From positions 58,253,766 to 58,317,765 of the forward strand of contig OX243811.1 in the NCBI GenBank assembly GCA_945859605.1: DNA of 64,000 nt. Reading direction: 5' to 3'. Position numbers and translations under genes: made by a program. The stretch comes from Lumbricus rubellus. Lineage: Eukaryota > Annelida > Clitellata > Crassiclitellata > Lumbricidae. Position 1 is the first letter of the stretch, and every line of letters begins with the position of its first letter. This document shows, piece after piece, positions 18,217 through 31,000 of the stretch. A model generated the notes under the pieces. The model was not told the origin of the DNA, did no database searches, and saw only the letters and a list, made by a program, of their open reading frames with translations.

Positions 18217-21200
18217 GTTCAATACAGGACCAGTACGTGGGTTGTTTTTATGAAAATAGCAGTCAGTTACTGCAATGGGAAGATACTTTTAATATGAGTT
18301 CAATGACCATTGAACTTTGCATCAAACGCTGTCGAACGGGCGGAGGAAGGACTTACGCCAAACTTCAGGTAGACCTACACCGAGTGCTCTTTCTGCCACA
18401 ATAGGCCTACTATGATATACGGGGTCAACAGCTGACCTACATTGTTTTCGATAGGGTACAAGCATCTCATGTTCATTTGAAATGTCTTTGGAATTGCATT
18501 TAAAAAATAAGTTTACGACTTGTAAAGCTATTCTTGACAATGTATGACAATGTTAACCTATTGACCTAAGCATTATTAGGCTAAGCCTACTGAGAAGCAG
18601 GGGCAGAGGAGACCTAATTGACGCCTATAGCCTAGTTTTTATATTGCTAATTGAAACCAAGCAACGCAGTGAGAAAGATTCTTTGCATTAGCATACAAGC
18701 AAAGCGAGTTGAGGATAGCGCTCGTGAATAAGCTGGTGTCCTGCGTTTGGCTCTCGAGTGGCGCTAAAGAAATTTCACATTACGATTACGATTGCGAGGA
18801 CATAGCACTACTGCCTTGGACCAGAAGGGCAAAGATTCTGTGGATTTGCGGAATGGTTGGACTTATAATTTTCTTGACTCAATGGACACAGGACATAATT
18901 GACGCTTACAAAGGGAAATTTCAGTTTCTGAAATAGGCCTACATTACCGTTACACGTCTTATGCCTCTCTTGAAATCCATAGTTATAATAATATTTTCAC
19001 GACTATACGATATTTGTTTGTATGTTTGCTTGCTTGTATGCGCACTTGTTATAGCACCCCTTCAAGCTCCTTAGGTCTACTCAGAGGCGCTCCCGACTAC
19101 AGAGCGGACACTGCATCAAAGTTTCCCGCCGAAGCGCTGAGCAATTGAGAATGAAGGACATGCCCAAGGTCCCTACGCGGCGAATTAAAGGTAGATTCGA
19201 GCCTACAACCCTTCGACTGCAAGGCGACGAACATACCCAGTAGGCCTACACCACCACGCCCCACAATCATTATAGGCTATATTATAAATATTATCGGATT
19301 GATATGGGTGAAATATGTATGTTCAAAATATCTGTTCTCGGTTTGTCTGAGTAGGCCTATGTTTCGTTGCTGCTCCAGAGGAGGAAGGTGTTACGAAAGT
19401 AGGCCTACACAATTGGACTATAACAAAGGTTAAATGAATTACATCGCATAGCCAACTGATATTAATTTGATAGTTTAGAATACTTTTTATTACAAACTTA
19501 TATTGAATGGGCCATATTTTAGAATGGAACCGTTTGTCAATGTGGGGACGAATACGGAACACAGGCGTTAGACACAGAATGCAATTCAACATGCTCTGGA
19601 AATCAGTCGGAATACTGTGGTGGAGTAACCACTGAATTACTGATGACGTATGCTCTTTATACCGGTAAATGAAATTTTCTGCTGTCAAAATAGTTGAACT
19701 GTCATCATCGTATTAGCAAATAGGGGAAGAACCCTGAAGTTATCTATGTAGGCCCTACTTGCCCAAGGTCCCTACGCGGCGATAGTCTATAGATAGCCTA
19801 CGCGGAATCTTAAATGAGCAACTGAACAGTTTTTTGCTTTGCTGCAGTTAGGGCCTACAGAATAACAGGGCTGAAAGTGACCCGGCATTCTTTCTTTGGC
19901 ACTTGAATAAATACTGATAAAAAGCAGCCTTTGGCCTAAAGAGACCCGACAATTTTTTCAAACCACTTTCAGCCCTGCAGAATAATTAGCATTCCCAATT
20001 AGGCCTCTGAGCTCTTTACACGTCGTTGTCTATAATTAATTATAATTATTTGTGCAATTTAATGAACTGCTTAAATTTATTCTCTCCTTTGTTTGGACTT
20101 TGAGTGAAGACAAAATAGCTCTCGGCCTACCACAAAAAGGCCTAGGCCCTAAAATTAATGGTGATTTCCACATTTACGTTAAAATAATTAGTTTCTTTCG
20201 CTTTAAATTCAAACAGTACGAGTTTCTAATTCTTCATTGGACCTAGGCCTAGATATTTTTCAATAACAAACGCACTTGTGCACAAATGAAAACCTGTGGA
20301 TATTTTAGAAGGCCTATGTGAGAAGATCTCTCCTCGTTTTTATTAATAGGCCTATTGTCGTAGGCTATAGTTTATAAACTTTAGAGTCATCGGCTATGTG
20401 CGGCAGTGCGATTTTCTAATTTAGATTGACTTAAATTTCGCATTCGCGTATTAGTCTATAATATTATGAATTAAGTTGTGAACGTTTATAGTCTGTCCGA
20501 TTGGCAATTACTCCACACTATGTGATCGCGTGTGTCACTGTGATCGACAATTTCCATGTAATCGAACGACAGGAAAATGTCCAAATGGATGTGACGGAAA
20601 TTACACTGGATCGACTTGCAACACAAGTAGGCAACTGCTTGTTATTCACAGAGATTCCTGTAAACAATTCAGATGTTTTTTAAGGTGTCATTCAACAGCA
20701 AACACATCTGTGCAATTTGCACAAATGAAACTTTGTGGATATTTAGTAGGCCTAGATTATAAGAAGAACTCTTTGTTTTATTAAAATTACCGTAAGCTCA
20801 AGAGGCGTTGCCTATTGTGGCAGAGCGATTTTATAATTTAGATTGCCTTAAATTTCGTATTCGCAAATTTCGCATGATAATAGTCTAGGCCAGGGGTTCT
20901 CAAACTTTATTTTTATTGTACCCCCAAGTAAAAAAATTGAATGGTGGCGTACCCCCCAGAAAAAACAGATCAGAAACAAAATGCCATTGCTCAGTCTCCA
21001 TTGCAGTGCCAACTAAAAAGTCTTTTTAATAATTGTATGGTGTGGCCTATTCGAGCCGTAGAGCCTACATGGAGCAAAATTGAAAATATGCAAAGTTTTA
21101 TTCATGCAATCATATCAACAAAAAGGGGAAATTGGTCTATAATCCCTACGAAAGAACTAACATATAGCGTTATATTGCCGTGTGCTTGTTTCGACTAGCA

Positions 21201-24200
21201 CAGAAATGCCACATATTTAAAATAAAAATGACCTGGTTTAATATTTGTCATTTTCAAACTCAAATTTATCCCATATTTATTGTTGATAGCAAGATATTTA
21301 AAAACTAGTTTCAAACAGATATATAATTATACGAGGTGCTGAAAGGAATCACAAATTTATTTTAAGGCTCGACCAGAAATTAATCCATAGAACAATTCAG
21401 CTATCCTTTCTGAGCTTTATAATAGCCTACCTGAGAATTTCTGACTTTGGTTCTTTCAGCCATTTATACATTATTTTGTTTCAAATTTATATGGCAGGCC
21501 TAAATACAAACATGCTGCATGACCTATAATATAAGCTTAGTATGTGAGTCCAATCACATGTTCACAAAAAGTGCATAAGCTCAAAGAAAAATTTGTATTT
21601 CCGGAAATTTTCGCGTACCCCTTAACGGCGCCTGGCGTACCCCTAGGGGTACGCGTACCACAGTTTGAGAACCCCTGGTCTAGGCCTATATCATAGATGT
21701 AAAAAACGATGAAAGGAAAATAAAAAACGGTAAAAAACGACTTTTTTTCAAAATAATAAAAAAACGACAAAAAAACGATAAAAAACGGAAACGGAAAATA
21801 ATTTGACTTTGCTACATCTAAAACCGCATTTTAACCATGAAAATCTTGATTAGGAACCTACTACACGTAGGCTATCTCTTAACATCATCATTTAAACGAT
21901 GAAATAATGACTTTAGTTAGCTGGATCTTTAAGAGTTGGCGGAAAACATAAGAAATATCAGAAAAAATAAAATTAAGGAAAATAATAATAGAAAGTAAAT
22001 GCATAAATAAAGATAAAGAAAAACTAAAAAACGATAAAAAAACGATGGGAAAAATAAAAAAACGAAAAAACGAGGTTTTTTGGGAGAGAATAAAAAACGG
22101 AAAAAAACCGTTTTTTACAACTATGGCCTATATGAATTAAGTTGTTGTGAACGTTCATAGTGTGTCCGATTGGCAACTACTCCTTACAATGTGAATGTGA
22201 TCGTGTGTGTCATTGCAAACATCCCTTGTGATCGAGTGACAGGAAAACGATTTTGATGCTGAAATAGAAACTTGTCTGATGAAAAACCGTTTGAGAGATA
22301 GACGCTGGATTGATCAAAGAAACGCTATATAAATCAAGCGATCTTTTGATCGATCCATCTACTGCAGTGTTTCTTAGCCAGTGTTCGAACGAACCCCTCG
22401 GGTTCGATGAGCCAGTGCCATTGGTTCGGCAGAGGTCCTTTGAAATATATACATATTCAGGGTCAGTGAGTGTGAGTGAAAAATCTCACATTGTACCCAA
22501 ACGGTAAAAACAAAGGACACATCAAGATGCAATATAGGTAACTGTTAGTAGTTCATGTAGCCTAGTGAATGTAATAATATTGTATCACATTTTGGTACAA
22601 TTTTTTCCCTTTTGTTCCCATTAGTTAAAAATGTTTTGTGCAAACTTGAGGGGTTCGGTGAGTGGTCATGGATTTATCTTGGGGTTCGGCTTCCTTGAAA
22701 AGGTTAGGAACCACTGATCTACTGTTTCAGCAACAAACACAAATCCAGCTTCCATGTCTCAATCATTCCTCTCATCAACCCAGCTGCTGACTGAACCATG
22801 TTACCAAACAACTTATGGTCAAGTCCTATGATTAATGATCCGTGTGATTAATGGTCCGTGTGATCAAACGTCCTATGATAAATAGTTCTATGACCAACAG
22901 TCCTATATGATCAAACGTAAGCTTACCGTCAAGTATTGGTTATTAATAGGATCATGGCTGAATTGTTCCTAAAATCAAGTAACATGATAAGCCTAAGTTT
23001 TTTTCCTTGAAGCAACAACGTCTTCAAAGTACATCGGATGTTTTCAAGACGACAGTAGTAAGCCTTTGGCAGAACGTGCATTGCCAAATAGAGTGCATTA
23101 TGACGACTGGAGCAAGTTGACAATCGATTCGTGCATTGGCTGGTGTAGTGATGTCTTTTCTACGTTCGCAGGAGCTCAGGTAATCGCATAGTTTAGACTT
23201 AGAGTTTATGTTCTTAACCAACAATGGTACAGTGCAATCCAAATTACAAGGACAATATCCTTTAAGTAGCATAATAATTGTGTCATGCAGTCTTCATATT
23301 AGAAATCCGTGACGGTGTGACCTCATTGGCAAAAATATCATATTGCATGGGAGTCTTATTAATGGGTTCAAAGTTTTCTACAGTTCAACAGAATCTTCAC
23401 TGGCAGTATTATAATGTCTGTCAAAGTCACTAACTTTGGTCAAAATCTTAAGTATGCGTCAACCATGGTTTTTATTTCGCATAATGTTTTTAGTTCCAAT
23501 AGGCTACTATTAGCATCATGTTAACCTAATAACTAGCATAGTCCGACACGTTTTCTTACAGTAAGTTAAAGACGAGTAACAGTTAAATGTAAGTAGGCTA
23601 CAAAAGAAAAGTGAAAAGTTGATATAAAAGACAATCATGCAGTTGGTTCAAAAACGACAATCATGCACAATACGTTACAATGCTGCATGATAAGGTAACA
23701 CCAAATAGCAGCTAAGCAAATTGTTGTAGGCTACAAAACATTTTAAACAATGAGAAAGTCCTCACAGTTAAGTAGTTTTCTTGGATAGTTGTGGAGTGCC
23801 GTATTAATGGTCACTGCAAGTAGGAGATGCGTATTCGCGTCGCGGTATACCGTTAGGCCTACGTCAATGAAACACGCAATGATAATCGATTTGACTGGTT
23901 GGTGAGAATTTAATGAATCAATGATGTGTTTGAGGACTGCATACTGATGCAGAGGACTGTGACAACTACGACGATTTATTATTTCAGACAGCTTCGCTGC
24001 TACGCAATGTTTTTCATAAGTTACTAGCTGTACCCGGCCACGCGTTGCTGTGGCAGAAAAGACCGACATCTGCCTCCTCCCCCTCCTCCCCCGTCCCCTC
24101 TCCCGTCCCCTCCCCCGTCTTCTTCCCCTCCCCTTCCCCTCCCCTCCTCTCCCCTCCTCCTCCCACTCTCCCTCCCCTGGTTATTTTAGTTCAGCGCAGC

Positions 24201-27200
24201 AACACGTAGGCCTACAGCGTCTTAGATCTTTCATCAACTTCAGTCTCGTCGACGAAATTAAGAAATTCCTTCATTAATGTCCAGTGTTTAAACGGACGAC
24301 GTTTCTATGTCTACAGTACAATTTGTTTGCAAAGGTCTAAGCTTATACATTTTATGTAAATTGTTTCCCCAAGGTAAGCTTATGCCTTATTAGTGCAAGA
24401 GCAATGCGCGACATCCTCTGGAATTGACAATCAAGTACACAATAGAATACTTGGCACCCACAGTAATAATCGCTGCATTATGCATAGTCTATAGACCTTA
24501 AATTTTGGCGATGCCAGAATACCGTTCCAACATGAGGTGCCTAACTTAAGAAGTAGGCTACTAGCCTACAAACGTAAAAAGTGTTTGAAGGTGAATTTGC
24601 GTTTTGTTGCACTATTAATTAATTGTAGTAGGCCTACATACAACTATTTTGACGCAACTATTTTGACGCTGTAGCCTAAACTTGAAATTTGTTAATGTTT
24701 CTAGTATGGCTCAGAATGCTACTGTGGGGAGAATTACAATAAATTTGGCCAACTGAACGAGAGTGCATGCTCCTCTGATTGCGCAGGGAATAAAACCGAG
24801 AAATGTGGAACAGCAAATATCAACAGCGTCTATTCTAGTAAGTGCATCTTTTGTAGGCCTATTCGACATTGGCATTATACAGACAATGCCAATATAAGTT
24901 TACCGTCTGTAGCTCTTGCCAAATTAATCAACGTGATTAGGTTATAAGCTTATAAAAAGTTCTTTTTTAGGCATCATATGTATGTATACAAGAAGCTAGT
25001 GGTCCATTTCTGCAGAATTATTTCTTGATGCATGAAGTAATCACGGTGAATAATCGTCTGATCTAAAACACAGGCTACTTTGGTGAACTGGGATGTCAGC
25101 TTTGCATATAGGGCCTAGGCTACAATATCGTTAGTCGTTTCGTCTTTGGACTCGATATAGCTCTATGAGATTCGATCCATATCGACCCCTAAATTATAAT
25201 TTGTATAGAAGCGCCTTAACGTTTTTTTATGCAAAAGTGTTTTCAGCTCCAGGTAGCACTTTCATAGAAATGTGTATAAATCGCATAAAATCCGAAAAAT
25301 GGTTTGATAACAGTTACTATTGAGTAGCCTAATGGCTATTGGACTTGTTTTGCAATCTCTCTCGAGCAGAAATACGTAGTGTTCCACGGCCAATTGCTTT
25401 TGAAATTGGGCAGTACTAATTTAATTTACAGATATAGGCTGCTGTAGAACTTGTGTTAAGAACTGATCAGGTTGGCAAAGACGGTAAGACGTTGATATAA
25501 TAAGCTTAGAGTCCGCAATCTATTGATAGCCAAAGGCAGCTATCAAATAGCAGTATTGTCAAGTAGCTGATATCCGCCTTCTAATTGAAGTATGGGATAA
25601 CTGTGCACTAGCACTTTTCCATCTAAATACAAGACTGCTCAGTTCCTCCAAAGGTCTCACTAGTTATTCGAGAAAGCATTGTATAAATTTCGTCAGTTTG
25701 AAATGTTTCAAAAATCTTTTGATCCAACATCTCCTTCAAAATATCGATGTAGCTTTGTCCAATTGTCCATCTACATTCTAGGCTACACATTCTACTGTTC
25801 TGCACTAATCATTTTATAGTATTCGAAATAAGAATGCAATAAGTGTATTATGGGACAGCTTATCCGTATAGGTCTAGCCTGCATGGCTAAAGAGGATTCA
25901 AACTTTACACCAACGATCAGCATTGTCTAAAAGCTTTCTGTTTATAGTCTGTCCAGCTGGAAATTACGGAAATGGCTGCTCAGGAAGATGTAATTGTGCG
26001 GACAGTGGCAGATGCGTTTATCTAAATGGCTCATGTATCTCATCTTTGTGTAAATCTGGTTGGACAGGCAACAGTTGCAATTACAGAGGTGAGAACGATC
26101 AAATGTTTATTAACTCAAAGCTATAGAATAGTTTTTAACTTTTAATTAACGTCTGTGTTTAGGTCGTCATAAATGCTTCTCATCCAAAACAATGCAATTT
26201 TTTACAAATAAGAGTCTAAAAGTTTTAATTTCTTTTATTTTAGGGTTATTTTTAAAGTTTAATCTCTCGGTAGCCTATATAATGAGCGTTTGCTGATTCT
26301 CTTATCACGTGTCATTGTATAGAAAAATGTAGGACCATGATAATCGATATTAGTAACTTCCTTTTCTGTAGATTGTGCAGTGGCTAATGGCGACTGCTCT
26401 ACAAACGAGACTTGTTTAAGCGTTGACCTAAAGTTTACAAATATCAATGTGTGTCGATGCTCAGTTGGATACCAACGAGACCAGCTATGGCAAAACTGCA
26501 CCGGTAAGTTAGTGCGCCAATAAGTTAATGGCAATTTTAATGACAGGTAGGCCTAAATACATGTTGCACTATGTGTAAAGAACAGTAACGACTCCATGGA
26601 ATTCCTGCCACAAATGCTAAGGAAGTAACATTAAATAGGTGATTAATTGTCCAATTAATAACAATGAATGGGGTGCACTTCAATCATGTGATATAAATTA
26701 GCCTACTTCTGAAGATACAATAGAGCCATTCATAAAATAAAAAAAGCATAATTGAAGATAAAGACAAGGGTGAAAATAAGTGCAGGGAATTATAATGCGA
26801 TAGTCTTTTTTTAATTCATGAAGGTTATAATTAAGGAACCCTTCGTTTGATCATGTATCCATCCAATTTCCCCAACATACTTTTGTCAGGCGCAGATATT
26901 TCCCAATGTCGCACAGTGAAACCTTTATGAGCACAAAGTAGGCCAAATAAAATTAAATAAGCAAGAATAAATAAGTACTAGGCCTTAAGTATGCCAAAGT
27001 TGAGTAGTAAGCGTAAAAAGGGCCTAGGCCTAAATTGGTCAACCGTCAACGTCTCAACTTACATGTATAGCCTAACGGTTAACTATGTCAGTTGAGTTTA
27101 GCAAAGCTTCTGACTAGATGTGTATTGTACAAAAACATCTAAGTTGATGCAGTGGTTATTATAATTTCAAGTAAAGTTTCAAACTAGAATTTTGCTGATT

Positions 27201-28075
27201 CAATTAAAAGTTTTACTAGAGACTCATTCTGAACGCTATATCCGAGTAGCATCAACCAGTGGTGTAGAGTGTAGACAAGGGGTTTAGGGGTTACAAAACC
27301 CATTGGCTTAGGAATTTTTTAAAGGTTATTTATCTACTTAAATAAGAAAAAACCCAAAATAATTGCTTGTAGGACAAGTGTTTTTCCTACTTTATTCTCT
27401 TTGTTACTTTATTCCCGTTTCCAGTTTTATTTACTGTGATAGGCCTACTGTTGGGCATAGGCGCAACCACACTATGGGACCCACGGGACGCGTCTCCCCA
27501 ACTTTTGAGTGGTCCCCTAACTTTATTATTATGGTTCTCTCCAACTTTTAGGACGTGATTCATTATGGTCCCCCAACTTTTAGGACGCGATTGCACCTAT
27601 GCTGTTGGGTTTGTGTCAGGAAGGGCATACGGCCAAGCCATAACCCCCCAACCCCATCATAAATTTCTGGCAACGCCACTGGCATCAACATTCAGCTAAT
27701 TTCAGTTGGACAAATCTCTCCTCAAACAAGTTTAGAGCGAATGAGTCACTGATTATAATGCATAGATTGCAAGCGAATATGTCAAGTAGTAAAACAAAAA
27801 TGCTGCAAGCCTATTTATATTCATGTTATGGATTGATAAACATGCAGCATTAAATACATGTCTAACATTGCGCATCAACATGATAGCGTCATTACTTATT
27901 GCTGCTGCTGCTGCACTACTCTTGCATTGTTTAAACTGATTTTCAGATATAGACGAATGTACCATGACTCCGTCAGTGTGTGGAGAAGGTTCAGTGAACT
28001 GTACAAACACCGTTGGTGGTTATAGATGTCTTTGCGGAAACGGTCATACGATTGACAACCAGACCTGTGCCATAG
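18217..28075 (+). CDS. Gene 2 ectodomain exons (WSC-EGF-WSC-EGF-EGF-EGF_CA)
   Basis: WSC 1 is split over 18217-18368 (QYVGCF to YAKLQ) and 19523-19664 ([19 protein letters not shown]). A laminin/MEGF-like EGF follows at 20492-20626 ([16 protein letters not shown]). WSC 2 is split over 23013-23179 ([11 protein letters not shown]) and 24705-24837 ([11 protein letters not shown], ending [12 protein letters not shown]). Then come 25948-26088 ([16 protein letters not shown]), 26372-26503 (a six-cysteine EGF) and 27947-28075 (DIDECTM and NTVGGYRC, a calcium-binding EGF with the D-I-D-E start and aromatic hydroxylation-type consensus). WSC modules are known carbohydrate-binding-type extracellular domains; EGF repeats form the stalk. 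The first exon starts in phase 1, so a leader exon ending in phase 1 must lie upstream, perhaps left of the Polinton. Confidence 0.88.
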
Positions 28076-31000
28076 GTGATTTTTTAAATCTCAGATTCTA
28101 AATATATTACCTAAATATTTGTCACGTATCACCGTCGTGCACGTGGACCGTTTATGCCGCCGCTCCTTGACCACTCCTCGTGCTGATCATCATGCTGACA
28201 CACCTTCGGTTGCTGGCGCCCTCTGGTGATCACGGAAGGTAGCTAGGGAGGCGTCAGCGACAGTCAGTCGAGTGACCACCGCCGACCTGTCTAGTCGAAC
28301 TGTACTTTGGTGTCTGGAGAGAGAGGGGAGGAACCCGGATGGAGAACTGTGTCGGAAAGAACTGCGACGACATTAAACTTCTTGAAAGATGTTAATTTAG
28401 ATGCCTACAGAAAGGCTATTTGTGTTGAATAATAATAAGAGTTTATTCTGAAAGAAGTGTTATCTTTAAGAAGTGTAAAAGAACCTGGTTGCATCGACGC
28501 AGTAGAAGGGTCGATGTCACATTTGGCGCAGCCGTACAGACACGCAGTCGTCACGTTCTCTTCATTCGAGGGTGAGTCACTTCATTCCGCCATTATCTGG
28601 GTTTAATCTGGCTCCAGCCGAGAATAGGGGTAGGCCTATTTATAATTTCTGTGCATTGCAGTTTTGCTGGGTGTGTTCTGCCGCTGTTCGGGTTTGTTGT
28701 CGCCGAATTACTTAATTTGTGGGGTCCGTTTGAAATGGAGAAATTGACTTTGGTGCAGTGGGAGAAGGTTCAGAAGATGGCCACGCACACTTTGCAGGTG
28801 TTGTTGATTGCGCTTGGTGGTGAGGAGGAGTTGGTTTGGGAAATGGTTCGAGAGGAACTGTTGGATAGTTGGGCGGAACGTGTGGCGTCCGGGACGGATA
28901 GGCCTGTTTCCGTGGGTAAGTCTGCAGCGGACTTTGCGAGGGAGAAGTCGACGTTTGAGAGAGCCGAGTTTGAAGAGGAGAGACGTCTATGGTTGATAGA
29001 AAAGAAACGTCGGGACCAAGAGAATGAACGACAGGACCGAGAATTCGCACTGCAGAGGCTAGAATGGGACCAGAAGATGGAGCTTCGGGCAGCAGACGGA
29101 GTTCAACGAGCAGCTAAATTGCAAGAGAGAGAATTATTCCTTGAGACGGAACGAGTTAGGGTAGCCGTTCAGCAAGCAGCTAAAGTGCAAGAGATGGAAT
29201 TATTCAGGGAGTCAGAACGAGTTAGGTTAGCGGACGAGAGAAATAAACGAGAGGCTGCTATGAAAGAAAGAGAAATACAGTTTATGGCTGAATTTAGGGC
29301 CCGAGAGTTATTATTTGAGACGGAACGAGTTCGGATCGCAGAGGAAAGAAATAGACGCGAGGCTGAATTGAAAGAGAGAGAAATACAGCTAGCTGCAGAA
29401 ATTGCTAAGGCGGAGGAAGAAGACAAGAGGGAGACTGAGTTGCAAGAAAGAGCATTAGTGCGAATAGCAGAGTTGAGAGACAGAGAATTTAAGCAGAATG
29501 AGGATGAGTCTAGGATATACAGTGACGTGATGGGGAGAGAGATAGATAGGTCTCAAATTGGGGCAAATTTTGTCGGGGGCCGACCCAAGGGTGATTATTT
29601 TGGACGACCAGTCCAGCGCTTTGAGGGCAATTGTGGTAGGGGTGGAAATAATTCTTTTCGCCCGTATCCCCCGAAATTTCAGGGGGGACATTCGAGCCCA
29701 GCACCCAGGGGTGGGGCTGGTAGAAAACCTAAGAGGTGTCGCATTTGCGGCAGCATGTTTCTGTTATGTTACTTGTTCCATTCGAACCCAGCTTCCAGGG
29801 GTGGGTCTTGTAGAAAACCTAAGAGGTGTCGCATTTGTGGCAGCATTTTTCATTTACAGGCTTCTTGCGATCAGGTTAGAAACGAAGGACAGAGGTCTGA
29901 GGGGTTACAATATGTGCGACGTATTCATGCATGTACCACTGACAGGGGCTGGCAGGGAAAGCCATTTCATTCTTCTAGTGTGGGGATTAATGATGGGATT
30001 CAAAATTCCCAACTGGAGCAGGCAAATGAGCCACACGGGGCATTGCAGTACGTTGACCCAGTTTCTGCTGAAAGAGAAATTGATTGTTTACCTGTGGGAG
30101 TGGGTGTAATCAAAGCATACGATGTTCCCAGGTTAAACTATGTAAATGTTCATGTTGCTGGCGAAACAGGGTGTGGTTTTCAAGTTGTATCTGCATTGGT
30201 TGATGGTGGGGCAGAGGTGGCAGTTGCAAAACTTAGCACCATAGAAAACCTTGGACATGTAGAGCACATTGGTTCTACTGCATTGTGTGGCATAGAATGT
30301 GCACCTGTTACTGCAGATCGGGATAGATTGTACATTGGTGTTGATCATAAGTGTGATATGGCGATGAATGGTGATTTTTGTGAGCAGTGGCTACCAGTCA
30401 CATGTGCTGTGTGTGCAGAAGCCGATGATTCTTTGGTACTTACTGCGAGTAATGTTGAACAATTGCATTCGTGTTCTTATCAGTGTAATGCTGTAATGCA
30501 GAAGGTAGGCCTAACTGGTGAACTCGATCTTGATCATGATCGAACTAATCCAGTCTGTGCCAACACAGTGGTTGATGATTACGGGGATGGTGAACTGTTA
30601 ACAACTAACATTGTTGACATTAAGCATGATGATCGAAATGATAATAGCATTGTTGTAATGGATCATGTTGATACTAACTCTGTAATGAATGATCAGACTA
30701 AGTTGGATGATACGCACACGTTTGCCATTGATCCTGGTGATCTGAGCAGTGTTACGTTTAGTCATGTGAAGTCATCTATAGCCAAGATGGATGCAGGCTA
30801 TACTCAGCCATGGTCTCCGTGTGGGGCTTTTGTCATGTGGGATTTGAGGGAAATTCCCAATGAAACCAGTGGGGTAGCACCTTGGTTACTCGTAATTGGT
30901 CGATTGCCTCGTGAACCTTTAGCAGTGCTAAATGAAACGTGGTGTGGTGTACGTGATTTTCCACTAGACTTAGACAAACCACCTTGGGAATACCTGAAAG

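Noticed and set aside
22310..22507. 65-codon frame across the MITE at 22365
   Set aside because: It crosses the element border and uses its terminal repeat; chance.
28712..29704. Minus-strand frames opposite the LTR element ORF
   Set aside because: Mirror of the charged repeat coding region; no family signal.
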